64,000 bases of DNA, taken from JBCDHN01 sp965224535 (GTDB taxonomy: Bacteria; Verrucomicrobiota; Verrucomicrobiia; Verrucomicrobiales; DEV007). This document shows, one piece after another, positions 35,704 to 44,044 of this stretch. The stretch spans positions 1-64,000 of the forward strand of contig CBDCZR010000016.1 of NCBI GenBank assembly GCA_965224535.1, in the 5' to 3' direction. The notes beneath the pieces are model-generated. The model was not told where the DNA came from. It ran no database searches and was given only the letters and a program-made list of their open reading frames with translations. The stretch's first letter is position 1. Every line of letters begins with the position of its first letter. Position numbers and translations under genes: made by a program.

Positions 35704-36474
35704 ATGGAAGAACCGGTCTTGCGCGTTCACAACCTGGTCAAGGAATTCGACGGTGTCCGCGCCGTGGATGGCTTGAACCTGGAACTGGGCAAAGGCGAGG
35801 TTCTGGGCCTGTTAGGAGCCAACGGCGCCGGAAAAACCACCACCATGAACATGTTGCTGGGCCTCACCTCGCCAACTTCCGGCGACATGCGAATTTTTGG
35901 CCAATCATTGGAGACGGACCGCATTGAAATCCTGCGCCGGGCAAATTTTTCCAGCGCCTACACGAATTTGCCCGGAAATCTGCTCGTGGAGCAAAATCTC
36001 ATCGTCACCGGCCACCTTTACGGCCTGGACCGCATTCGGCAGCGCGTTGACGCCATGCTGCGCCTTTTTGAGGTCGAGCACCTGCGCGCCCGTCCCACCG
36101 GACATCTTTCCGCCGGCGAAGGAACGCGGGTCAACCTCTGCAAGGCCTTTCTCAACGATCCCGAGCTGCTTTTTCTGGACGAGCCAACCGCCAGCCTGGA
36201 CCCCGACGTCGCCGACAAAGTTCGCAAAATCATCCGCCGCAAGCAACGCGAATCGCGAATCTCCATCATCTACACCAGCCACAACATGCGCGACATCGAG
36301 GAGGTGTGCGACCGGATCATTTTCGTGCACCACGGGCGGGTAATTCGGGAAGGCACGACCGCAGAAATCAAGGCCGCCTTTGAGGAAGATTCGCTGGAAA
36401 ACGTCTTCATCCGCATCGCGCGCAGCGGTGATTTGCGGGAGCTGAAAGCGGAAAACAGCGACGGCGCAGATTGA
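35704..36474 (+). CDS. ABC transporter ATP-binding protein (ABC-2 type), without adjacent permease
   Basis: 256 residues from ATG 35704. Walker A is 'GANGAGKTTTMNM', Walker B 'ELLFLDEPTASLDP', and the H-loop 'YTSHNM'. The signature is 'LSAGEGTRVN' where most have LSGGQ, a variant shared with NodI/DrrA-like exporters. The C-terminus has the export-type 'IREGTTAEIKAAF'. A permease normally follows such genes, but the next gene (36553) is a TraB protein on the other strand, so the membrane partner is elsewhere or lost. Confidence 0.9.
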   Translation: MEEPVLRVHNLVKEFDGVRAVDGLNLELGKGEVLGLLGANGAGKTTTMNMLLGLTSPTSGDMRIFGQSLETDRIEILRRANFSSAYTNLPGNLLVEQNLIVTGHLYGLDRIRQRVDAMLRLFEVEHLRARPTGHLSAGEGTRVNLCKAFLNDPELLFLDEPTASLDPDVADKVRKIIRRKQRESRISIIYTSHNMRDIEEVCDRIIFVHHGRVIREGTTAEIKAAFEEDSLENVFIRIARSGDLRELKAENSDGAD

Positions 36475-36478
36475 CCGC

Positions 36479-36513
36479 AAAAAAAAGCCGCGGAGCCGAA
36501 ATCCGGCTCCGCG
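36479..36513 (-). terminator. Intrinsic terminator after the TraB gene
   Basis: A perfect 10-bp stem CGCGGAGCCG (36489-36498)/CGGCTCCGCG (36504-36513) with a 5-base loop. On the minus strand an 8-base T-run follows (complement of A at 36479-36486). It may also slow transcripts coming from the ABC gene. Confidence 0.88.
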
Positions 36514-36552
36514 ACCTTGCGCACACAACAGTTTTTTTGATGTGGCGTATGT

Positions 36553-37539
36553 CTACTCTGTCTCAGGGGGAAGTAATCCGCGCAGGAAGCCCATCACGCT
36601 CTCAACCACGTAGTCGTCCTTGAGGAGGTTTTCGACCACTCCCAGGGCGTCCAGAGATTGGGAGCCGTCACCGATGTTCCAAGCCTGTAACCACTGCGTG
36701 TCACCTTGGGTGTAACCGATTGCTTCGAGCCGCTTTTTGAAGTCCGGCATGTGTCCGGCGCCGTAGAAAACCGCGATTCTGCGCTGGCCGTTGGCGACCT
36801 GCTCCTCAATGGCCTCCATCACGATTTTATTGCGCTCGCTGATGATCACCGTGCCGTCTTCGCCCTCGATCATGTCGATGAACAACTCGCTGTTGGCCAG
36901 CATCGGCGCCAGGTTCTTTTTGAGCTTGTCAGGATTGAAGTCGGTGATCGCCCGGGCCAGTTCCGCCATCATTTCCTCGCTGCCCATTTGCTCGAATTTT
37001 TGCTTCATGGCCGGATCGTTTTCCAGATCCATGGCGCGCTTGAAGAGGGTCATCATGTTCTGGTTGCGCGACTTCATAAGCCGGTCCCAGTCTTCCCAAG
37101 TCGCGTCTGCGTGGACGAAATTCGGCTGCGAGTAGTCGATGCCCTCCAACTGGTAGCGCAATCCCAGGATGTTTTGGGTCACGCGTTGTAGCAGGTGCGT
37201 TAGGCCCAGTTCGTCGCGTTTTTGCTGGCCGCGCGTTTCCATCGGTCCGCCCACCAGTTCGTAAAGCACCACGTCGTAGGTGGAGAGTTTTTGGTTCATT
37301 TGGCGGAAATACGCTTCGTCGCCGATGTGAACCACGCCCACCAAATCGACCACCGCGCCGTTGGGATGATGAAAGCTGATGGAGGCGGTTTGTAGCTCGG
37401 ATTTGCCGTCCGGGCGCTCGGAAAAGCGGATGGAGTCGAGGACCTCGTCTTGGGCTGCCTGGCCAAAACTTACGGAGGGGGCAAAAATTACGGTGATGGC
37501 GCCTAGCAGCGCGCCGATGCGGGATTTACAAGCTTTCAT
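36553..37539 (-). CDS. Secreted TraB/GumN family protein
   Basis: 328 residues from ATG 37539, with a Sec signal ('IGALLGAITVIFAPSVSFGQ'). The TraB/PrgY/GumN family (putative metalloproteins distantly related to Tiki proteases) is shown by 'VDLVGVVHIGDEAYF' (GxHxGD) near the N-terminus, 'VLYELVGG', and the C-terminal 'IAVFYGAGHMPDF' (GxGHxx). Bacterial members are poorly characterised, with suggested periplasmic peptidase or pheromone-processing roles. It is followed by a strong terminator and preceded by purH on the same strand with a gap of 121 bases. Confidence 0.88.
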   Translation of the reverse strand: MKACKSRIGALLGAITVIFAPSVSFGQAAQDEVLDSIRFSERPDGKSELQTASISFHHPNGAVVDLVGVVHIGDEAYFRQMNQKLSTYDVVLYELVGGPMETRGQQKRDELGLTHLLQRVTQNILGLRYQLEGIDYSQPNFVHADATWEDWDRLMKSRNQNMMTLFKRAMDLENDPAMKQKFEQMGSEEMMAELARAITDFNPDKLKKNLAPMLANSELFIDMIEGEDGTVIISERNKIVMEAIEEQVANGQRRIAVFYGAGHMPDFKKRLEAIGYTQGDTQWLQAWNIGDGSQSLDALGVVENLLKDDYVVESVMGFLRGLLPPETE

Positions 37540-37660
37540 CAGATTTGAAGGTGTCTTGGTTTGAGTTTCGGACGCTGATTTGGTCCACAAGTTGGTTTTG
37601 AATCGCCGGTGAGACGCCAACTTGTCTAGTTTCGGCGAAATTTCCCGAAAATTGCCCGGC

Positions 37661-39199
37661 TCAATGCAAAAAATGGCGGTGACCGCTGAAAACCATCGCC
37701 ATCTCCCGCTCGTTGGCGGCCTTGATCACGTCTTTGTCGCGAACCGAGCCTCCAGGCTGAATCGCGGCGGTCGCGCCGGCATCTGCGGCGGCGATCAACC
37801 CATCGGGAAACGGAAACATGGCGTCGCTGGCCACAATGCTGCCTTTCAGGTCCAATCCGGCTTCCTGCGCCTTCCAAACCGCGATTCGCACGGAATCGAC
37901 CCGCGACATTTGCCCGGCGCCGATTCCCAACGTCCGATCGCTTCCGCCGAAGACGATGGCGTTGGATTTCACGTGCTTGACCACGCGCCAAGTGAAGCGC
38001 ATCGCCTCGATTTCGTCGCTGGTCGGCGGACGCTCGGTAACGACGTTTTCCTCCATGTCCTCCGTGCCGAGAGCCACCGGATCGCTGTCCATGACCATCA
38101 ACCCGCCGATGGTCGAACGCACGATTGGCTCGCCGAAAACCTCCTTTACCTCCTCGGCCATGCGGATGAGGCGCAAATTTTTCTTTTTTTGCAAAATGGC
38201 GCGCGCCTCGCTCTCGAAATCCGGCGCAATGATGACGTCGGTGAAAATTTCGCTGATCACGCGGGCCAAATTCTCCGATAGCGGGCGATTGCAGACGATG
38301 ACGCCGCCAAACGGAGCTTGCCGGTCGGTTTCGTAGGCCTTTTCCCAAGCTGCGCGCAAATCTTCGGCATCGGCGCCCACGCCGCAGGGGTTGGTGTGTT
38401 TGAGAATCGCCACCGTCGGCCGGCGAAACTCGCAAATCAACTCCGCCGCCGAGCCAATGTCGAGCACGTTGGTGTAACTGAGCGGTTTGCCGTGAAATTG
38501 CTGGAAAAAGTCGCCAAATCGCCCGTAAAGCCAGGCTTTTTGGTGCGGATTGTCGCCGTAGCGCAGTTTTTGCTCCAAAGGCAGGCTCACGCTGAACGCG
38601 CTCCGGGTTTCCTGCTCGTTGTTCAGGTAACGGGCGATCGCGTCGTCGTAGGCCGCGGTTTTCTGGAACACCTTGATTGCCAGGTATTCGCGCGTTTTCA
38701 GGTGCGTTTTGCCTTCCTGAGCCAGCATTTCGGCCACCACCTTGTCGTAGTCGGCCGGATCGCAAACCACGGTCACGCTTTGGTAGTTTTTGGCCGCCGA
38801 ACGCAGCATCGATGGGCCGCCGATGTCGATCTGCTCGATCGCCTCTTTCAGCTCGATATCCGGCTTGGCGATGGTTTCCTCGAACGGGTACAAATTCACC
38901 ACCACCAGGTCGATCGGCTCGATCCCGTTCTCGCTCGCTTGCTCCTGATGCGACTCGGATTCGCGCAAATAGAGCAATCCGCCGTGCACCTTGGGGTGCA
39001 ACGTCTTGACCCGGCCCTCGAACAACTCCGGGAACCCGGTGAAGTCGGAAACGTCCGTCACCGGGATGTCCAACTCGCGGATAAACTTGGCCGTGCCGCC
39101 GGTGGAGAGAATTTCGACATCCTGCTCGTGCAAAGCCTGAGCCAGGGAATCGAGGCCGGATTTGTCGGAGACGGAGATGAGAGCGCGTTGGATGCTCAT
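37661..39199 (-). CDS. purH: PurH: AICAR formyltransferase / IMP cyclohydrolase
   Basis: 512 residues from ATG 39199, matching the usual N-terminus 'QRALISVSDKSGLDSLA'. The MGS-like cyclohydrolase domain comes first ('EILSTGGTAKFIRE', 'GRVKTLHPKVHGGLL'). The AICAR transformylase domain follows ('RYGDNPHQKAWLY', 'KHTNPCGVGADAEDL', 'ASDAMFPFPDGLIAAAD'). It catalyses the last two steps of IMP synthesis in the cytoplasm. The length is normal and all signature blocks are present. No other pur gene is adjacent. Confidence 0.97.
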   Translation of the reverse strand: MSIQRALISVSDKSGLDSLAQALHEQDVEILSTGGTAKFIRELDIPVTDVSDFTGFPELFEGRVKTLHPKVHGGLLYLRESESHQEQASENGIEPIDLVVVNLYPFEETIAKPDIELKEAIEQIDIGGPSMLRSAAKNYQSVTVVCDPADYDKVVAEMLAQEGKTHLKTREYLAIKVFQKTAAYDDAIARYLNNEQETRSAFSVSLPLEQKLRYGDNPHQKAWLYGRFGDFFQQFHGKPLSYTNVLDIGSAAELICEFRRPTVAILKHTNPCGVGADAEDLRAAWEKAYETDRQAPFGGVIVCNRPLSENLARVISEIFTDVIIAPDFESEARAILQKKKNLRLIRMAEEVKEVFGEPIVRSTIGGLMVMDSDPVALGTEDMEENVVTERPPTSDEIEAMRFTWRVVKHVKSNAIVFGGSDRTLGIGAGQMSRVDSVRIAVWKAQEAGLDLKGSIVASDAMFPFPDGLIAAADAGATAAIQPGGSVRDKDVIKAANEREMAMVFSGHRHFLH

Positions 39200-39434
39200 A
39201 GAGACGCAGGTGGCGAGCCTCGCGCGGGAAAATTCGCGGTTCAAGCGCAAATCTCAGCCTGCATTTCTCCCGGTTTTTCGTCGCGAGGCGCCGCGAGGAC
39301 GCGTTCTGCCAAGGCGCGCGCGCAATTTGCCGCCGGGCTGTGTGAGGACACACTGTCCAAGGCAAATTTCGCGCGGAACGCAGGCAGAATGCGCCGCAGC
39401 AAGCCGCAGCAGAAAACCCGTGAGAAATGCAGGC

Positions 39435-39839
39435 TCAGCTCGCATTTGGCGCATTCTTGGTGAGGCGCAGGTAGCGATTGACGCCGACTTTGAGAAAGCG
39501 CCTGTCCGGCTCCAGCATGCGAGAGCTGTTTTTCGGCAAAACCTCGCGATAGATCATCCAGCGCCCGGAATCGTCCATTTTCGTTGGCCGCATCAGCCAA
39601 TCGCGCTTTTCGGAGATTTTGTTGGCCGCGCGAAACAGCGGTTGGCCGCCGCTGCGCAAAACTTCCGCGTTCAGGGCGAAATCGGCCTCGTTCGGGAAAA
39701 AGTGCGGATCGCCCAGGGAGGTTGGGAAACTCACGATTTCCAGCGAATCGCGGCGTTGGCGATCGATCGCCGAAAATGCCGCCACAAGGCCTAACAACGC
39801 GGCGAAGATGAAGAGGAGCCTGGTGGCGGGATGCTGCAT
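39435..39839 (-). CDS. Small membrane-anchored hypothetical protein
   Basis: 134 residues from ATG 39839. One N-terminal membrane helix ('LLFIFAALLGLVAAFSAI') leads to a soluble domain with many charged and aromatic residues ('RDWLMRPTKMDDSGRWMIYR', 'RRFLKVGVNRYLRL'). No family is recognised. Upstream codons up to 39875 are open but unlikely to be used. It is transcribed toward purH, from which it is separated by 235 bases in which I see only GC-rich sequence and no clear element. Confidence 0.6.
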   Translation of the reverse strand: MQHPATRLLFIFAALLGLVAAFSAIDRQRRDSLEIVSFPTSLGDPHFFPNEADFALNAEVLRSGGQPLFRAANKISEKRDWLMRPTKMDDSGRWMIYREVLPKNSSRMLEPDRRFLKVGVNRYLRLTKNAPNAS

Positions 39840-39991
39840 CAAAAAAAGATCGATTCCATCCTGCCACTGACACACGATCCAAGCCCTGGCAAATGACGAA
39901 ATGACGAATGGCGCCGCGTGGTGAGGGTCTATCGCGCTTTTTGGTTGCGCGAGCCGTCACCAAGTCCCAAAAACCTACGACTCCCAACTCC

Positions 39992-41935
39992 ATGGCCAAC
40001 TACCGCACCGCTCCCGAACCGCGTACCACGATGCCGCCCGGCATCCCCTACATCGTCGGCAACGAGGCCGCCGAGCGCTTCAGCTACTACGGCATGCGCA
40101 ACATTTTGGTGGTGTTCATGGTGGGCTACCTGCACCTCATGGGCGACCGCGCGGGCGAGCCCATGACCGGCCCGGAGGCCAACGCGAAGTTTCACCACTT
40201 TGCCGGCCTGGTCTACCTCACGCCCATCTTCGGAGCGCTGCTGGCCGACGTGATTTTGGGCAAATACCGCACCATCATCTGGCTCTCCATCGTCTATTGC
40301 CTGGGTCACCTGGCTTTGGCGCTGATGGGCCAATTTGGCGAGGCGGAGTTGCTCCTGCTCACCGGGCTTTGGCTCATCACCGTGGGCGCGGGAGGCATCA
40401 AACCCTGCGTTTCGGCACACGTGGGCGATCAATTCGGCCAATCCAACAGCCACCTGCTAACCAAGGTGTTCAACTATTTTTACTGGTCCATCAACATGGG
40501 CGCGTTCCTCTCATCCATGCTCACGCCCTGGCTGTTGAAGTGGTATGGACCGCACTTGGCCTTCGGCGTGCCGGGCATCCTCATGGCGCTGGCGACGATC
40601 GTCTTTTGGATGGGGCGCTGGAAGTTTATCCACATCCCGCCGCGCGGAAAAGCGGCCTTGCGCGAGATTTTCAGCCGCGAAGGCCTCACCGCCATCGGCA
40701 AGCTGGTGGTGATCTACCTGTTCGTGACCATGTTTTGGATGCTGTTCGACCAACACAGCTCCTCCTGGGTGCTCCAGGCGCAAAACCTGAATTTGCAGTT
40801 CGGCATCAACTGGCTGCCCTCGCAGGTGCAGGCGGTGAACCCGATTTTCGTCCTCACGTTCATCCCACTGTTCACCTTCGTCGTTTACCCGCGAATCGAC
40901 AAATTTTTCCCCCTAACACCGCTGCGAAAAATCGCCATCGGCCTGTTTTTGACCGCGTTGTCGTTCCTCGTCGTTGCGCTGGTTCAAGAAGCCGTGGACG
41001 CCGGCGCTTACCCCTCGGTTGGCTGGCAATTGTTCGCTTTTGTCCTCCTCACCGCCGGCGAGGTCATGGTTTCCATCGTCGCGCTGGAATTCAGCTACAC
41101 CCAGGCCCCACGCGCCATGAAATCCTTCGTCATGGGTGTGTTTTTCCTCAGCGTCAGCCTGGGCAACTTCATCACCGAGGGCGTCAACCACGCCATTCAA
41201 GTGGCCGATCCAGTCGATGCCGCCGACGCGTTGGTTGAAGAGCGCGACGCCGCGTTTGGCGACATTGGCGAAGACGGAAACCTCGTCACTCTGCGCGGCA
41301 AAGACAAAACCTTCGGCACAGGTGACGACATCCGCGTGACCTACGATGGCGGCCAACGCCGGAAAATCGACTTCGTGAGCCGCGAAATCCTGGAAACCGC
41401 CGCCGGCCGCATCGAAACCGCCATCGCGCAAAACGACTGGCTCAGTTTGCCGGAGGAAGAGGGCCAAAAATTGGTCGATGGCCTGCGCGATCCCTGGGGC
41501 GAGCCCTTGCGCTACAGCCTCGTCACCCGCACCCAAAGCCGCGTCACCTCCTCCGGCCCTGACAAGCAGCACAAAACGCGCTGGGACCAGGGAATTCGCC
41601 TTACCATCGAGATTCCCGAAAAAGAGGCGGAAAAAGGCTGGTTGAGTCAGTTGGAAGCCGCTTTTCGCCCCAAAACCTCCTGGATCGAGCGCCGCGAACG
41701 CGAACTGGGCCTCGCCAAATCCGCGGATGAACCCGGCGAAGCGTCGAATCCCACGATTTCGCGAAAAACCTTCGCCGGGGGCCTAACCTTGCTCGAAGGC
41801 GCGCCGTATTTTTGGTTCTTCACCGCCATCATGCTGGTCACCGCGCTGGCGTATCTGCCCGTGCTCAGGTTCTACAAGCCCAAGCAATACCTGCACGAGG
41901 AAAGCGAGCACCCGTACCCGTCGGATTTGCAGTGA
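39992..41935 (+). CDS. POT-family (PTR2) peptide transporter with inserted pseudopilin-like domain
   Basis: 647 residues from ATG 39992, longer than the usual 450-520. The N-terminal half is a canonical proton-dependent oligopeptide transporter: 'ERFSYYGMRNILVVFMVGYL' (the E-x-F-x-Y-Y-G motif), 'GALLADVILGKYRTI' and 'INMGAFLSSML'. After about residue 415 an insertion of around 190 hydrophilic residues precedes the last membrane helices ('FWFFTAIMLVTALAYLPVL'). The insert twice shows GspG-like calcium-loop text: 'GKDKTFGTGDDIRV', and 'LRDPWGEPLRYSL' followed by 'SSGPDKQHKTRWD'. The transporter core looks intact. The substrates would be di- and tripeptides taken up with protons. Confidence 0.9.
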   Translation: MANYRTAPEPRTTMPPGIPYIVGNEAAERFSYYGMRNILVVFMVGYLHLMGDRAGEPMTGPEANAKFHHFAGLVYLTPIFGALLADVILGKYRTIIWLSIVYCLGHLALALMGQFGEAELLLLTGLWLITVGAGGIKPCVSAHVGDQFGQSNSHLLTKVFNYFYWSINMGAFLSSMLTPWLLKWYGPHLAFGVPGILMALATIVFWMGRWKFIHIPPRGKAALREIFSREGLTAIGKLVVIYLFVTMFWMLFDQHSSSWVLQAQNLNLQFGINWLPSQVQAVNPIFVLTFIPLFTFVVYPRIDKFFPLTPLRKIAIGLFLTALSFLVVALVQEAVDAGAYPSVGWQLFAFVLLTAGEVMVSIVALEFSYTQAPRAMKSFVMGVFFLSVSLGNFITEGVNHAIQVADPVDAADALVEERDAAFGDIGEDGNLVTLRGKDKTFGTGDDIRVTYDGGQRRKIDFVSREILETAAGRIETAIAQNDWLSLPEEEGQKLVDGLRDPWGEPLRYSLVTRTQSRVTSSGPDKQHKTRWDQGIRLTIEIPEKEAEKGWLSQLEAAFRPKTSWIERRERELGLAKSADEPGEASNPTISRKTFAGGLTLLEGAPYFWFFTAIMLVTALAYLPVLRFYKPKQYLHEESEHPYPSDLQ

Positions 41936-41969
41936 CTTCGCTCGGCCGGGATTTTTCGGCTTTTTGCGC

Positions 41970-43202
41970 TTACGCCAACTCCTCGCCGATCCGTTCGCAG
42001 ACCTCCTCTGCGTTTTCCCGGCTGTTGAACGCCGAAATTCGGAAATATCCCTCGCCCGCGGCCCCAAATCCCGCGCCTGGCGTAACCACCACGTGCGTCC
42101 GCTCCAACATGCGGTCGAACATCCCCCAACTATCCACGCCCTCGGGGCAACGCACCCAAATGTAGGGCGCATTAACCCCGCCGTAGACGCTTAGCCCAGC
42201 CGATTCGCACGCTTCGCGCAGCAACTTGGCGTTGCCCATGTAATGCGCGATCAGCGCGGCCACCTGCTCCTTGCCTTCCGCGCTGAAAACGGCTGCGGCG
42301 CCTTTTTGGACGATGTAGCTGGCGCCGTTGAATTTCGTGCTCTGACGGCGATTCCAGAGCGGGTGCAACGGCTGATCGCTGCCATCTGCCGTCTTGGCGC
42401 TTAGCTCCTTGGGCACCACAGTATAAGCGCAACGCGTCCCCGTAAATCCGCCGTTTTTCGAAAAACTGCGAAATTCGATCGCGCAATCCCGCGCCCCATC
42501 GATTTCGTAGATCGAGCGAGGCACGTCGTCCTCGGTGACGAACGCCTCGTAAGCCGCATCGTAGAAAATGATCGACCCATTCGCCTTGGCGTAATCGACC
42601 CAGGCTTGCAACTGCGCGCGCGTTGCCGTGGCGCCGGTGGGGTTGTTCGGGTAGCAGAGGTAGATCAGGTCCACTTTTTCGCCCGGAATTGCCGGCACGA
42701 AGTTGTTTTCCGCCGTGCAGGGCATGTAAACCAAACCCGCGTAGCTGCCGGAATCGTCCGCATCGCCGGTATTTCCCACCATCACGTTGGTATCGACGTA
42801 AACCGGGTAAACCGGGTCGGTGATGGCGATTTTGTTCCCGGGCCCGAAGATGTCGAGGATGTTGCCCGTGTCGCACTTCGACCCATCCGACACGAAGACC
42901 TCGTCGGCGCTCACATTCAGCCCAGTATACGCGTTAGCCTCGATCGCCTCGCGAAGGAACGCGTAGCCCTGCTCCGGTCCGTATCCTTTGAACGTCTCGC
43001 GATTTCCCTGCTCGTCGACGGCATCGTGCATCGCCCTGCGGCAAGCTTCCGGCAGCGGTTCGGTGACATCGCCGATCCCACAGCGGATCAGCCGTTTCGC
43101 CGCCTCGGGATTGGCTTCGGTGAAAGCATTGACGCGCCGGGCGATTTCCGGAAACAGGTAGCCGGCTTTGAGCTTGAGGTAGTGGTCGTTGATTCTGGCC
43201 AT
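41970..43202 (-). CDS. dapL: LL-diaminopimelate aminotransferase
   Basis: 410 residues, the standard DapL length, beginning 'ARINDHYLKLKAGYLFPEI' as in the family. The PLP-binding Lys is in 'FRSFSKNGGFTGTRCA'. Other class I/II aminotransferase blocks are 'LCYPNNPTGATATRAQL' and 'FYDAAYEAFV'. It converts tetrahydrodipicolinate directly to LL-diaminopimelate for lysine and peptidoglycan synthesis. This route is characteristic of Chlamydiae, Verrucomicrobia and plants and is good evidence for a PVC host. No neighbouring lysine gene is present. Confidence 0.97.
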   Translation of the reverse strand: MARINDHYLKLKAGYLFPEIARRVNAFTEANPEAAKRLIRCGIGDVTEPLPEACRRAMHDAVDEQGNRETFKGYGPEQGYAFLREAIEANAYTGLNVSADEVFVSDGSKCDTGNILDIFGPGNKIAITDPVYPVYVDTNVMVGNTGDADDSGSYAGLVYMPCTAENNFVPAIPGEKVDLIYLCYPNNPTGATATRAQLQAWVDYAKANGSIIFYDAAYEAFVTEDDVPRSIYEIDGARDCAIEFRSFSKNGGFTGTRCAYTVVPKELSAKTADGSDQPLHPLWNRRQSTKFNGASYIVQKGAAAVFSAEGKEQVAALIAHYMGNAKLLREACESAGLSVYGGVNAPYIWVRCPEGVDSWGMFDRMLERTHVVVTPGAGFGAAGEGYFRISAFNSRENAEEVCERIGEELA

Positions 43203-43298
43203 GATTTGGTGGGGCTGACAAAGCGCGAATTGGGTGGTGATGTCAAGGTGCGCTCGATCGATCCAAATTCACGCTACTTTTCAACGATCATTGGGATA

Positions 43299-43332
43299 TT
43301 GACAATCGGGGCGCGGGCAATCAACATTGCCC
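43299..43332 (+). promoter_or_regulatory. Possible promoter and inverted repeat before the secreted protein at 43337
   Basis: TTGACA at 43299-43304 is followed after 17 bases by CAACAT (43322-43327), a weak -10. A perfect 7-bp inverted repeat GGGCAAT (43315-43321), CAAC, ATTGCCC (43326-43332) covers that -10 and ends four bases before the start codon. It could be an operator or an mRNA hairpin that limits initiation. There is no separate Shine-Dalgarno. Confidence 0.4.
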
Positions 43333-43336
43333 TACG

Positions 43337-44038
43337 ATGATCAGATGGATTGTGACGCTTGTTGGTCTTTCTGTTTTTGCAGCCGTTTCCCAGGCTCAAG
43401 AAGAGATGCCTCGCGAAGCTACCGCTATTCTACAGAGGCTGACGGAGGTGGAGGCGAGGCTTCAGGAGAAGGCTGATTTGGAAGTCGCCGCCAAGCGTCA
43501 GGCTGTTGCCAAAATCTTGGAGCAGCATTCTGTGCGCGAAACTCGCTCGGGTAATATTGAGGCGGCGGTCGAATTGCAGAGGCTGGCCAAAGAATTCCAG
43601 GCAGCCAGTTCGGCCAAATCCAGCCGTCAGCTTGGATTTGTTCCGGATTCAGGCAGCATGCGAATTAAGATCCAAATCGACGGGCTATCCTGGCTATTGA
43701 TCGGCAAAACCCACCTCTGGTTGAGCCATGAGGGAGGTCTCGACAAACCAGCAGGACGACATCTAGGCGAATTCCCGACCACGATTGATGGCGAAGAATG
43801 GATGCCTGTTTGGCAAGGCAGGATAACCAAACGCCGTCAGTTAAAGGTGCCGATTCCAGTTGATTCTGAGGATTTCAAACTCAAAGCCAGGCTTCGTTCG
43901 GGACGCGGAAAAGTAGAGGTGGAAGAGCAGCCCTCGTCGGAGAACGGCTATGTCGCAAAGATCCGGATGGCCGACGTCAACGAAAACGGAGAATACTTCG
44001 GCTCATCAGACTGGATGGAATTTCGCCTAACTTGGTAA
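43337..44038 (+). CDS. Secreted hypothetical protein with N-terminal coiled coil
   Basis: 233 residues with a Sec signal ('IVTLVGLSVFAAVSQAQ'). Residues about 28-95 form a heptad-rich helix ending in 'SGNIEAAVELQRLAKEF'. The rest is a beta-rich domain with Trp/Gly motifs ('LSWLLIGKTHLWLSHEGGL', 'GEEWMPVWQG'), possibly a small jelly-roll or binding domain. No family is recognised. It is followed 6 bases later by a second secreted protein with a similar N-terminal helix module, so the two are likely cotranscribed. Base composition is slightly more AT-rich than upstream genes. Confidence 0.72.
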   Translation: MIRWIVTLVGLSVFAAVSQAQEEMPREATAILQRLTEVEARLQEKADLEVAAKRQAVAKILEQHSVRETRSGNIEAAVELQRLAKEFQAASSAKSSRQLGFVPDSGSMRIKIQIDGLSWLLIGKTHLWLSHEGGLDKPAGRHLGEFPTTIDGEEWMPVWQGRITKRRQLKVPIPVDSEDFKLKARLRSGRGKVEVEEQPSSENGYVAKIRMADVNENGEYFGSSDWMEFRLTW

Positions 44039-44044
44039 TTCACG

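Noticed and set aside
41936..41969. Terminator between the POT and dapL genes
   Set aside because: GCCG/CGGC gives only a 4-bp stem before TTTTT, which is too weak to list.
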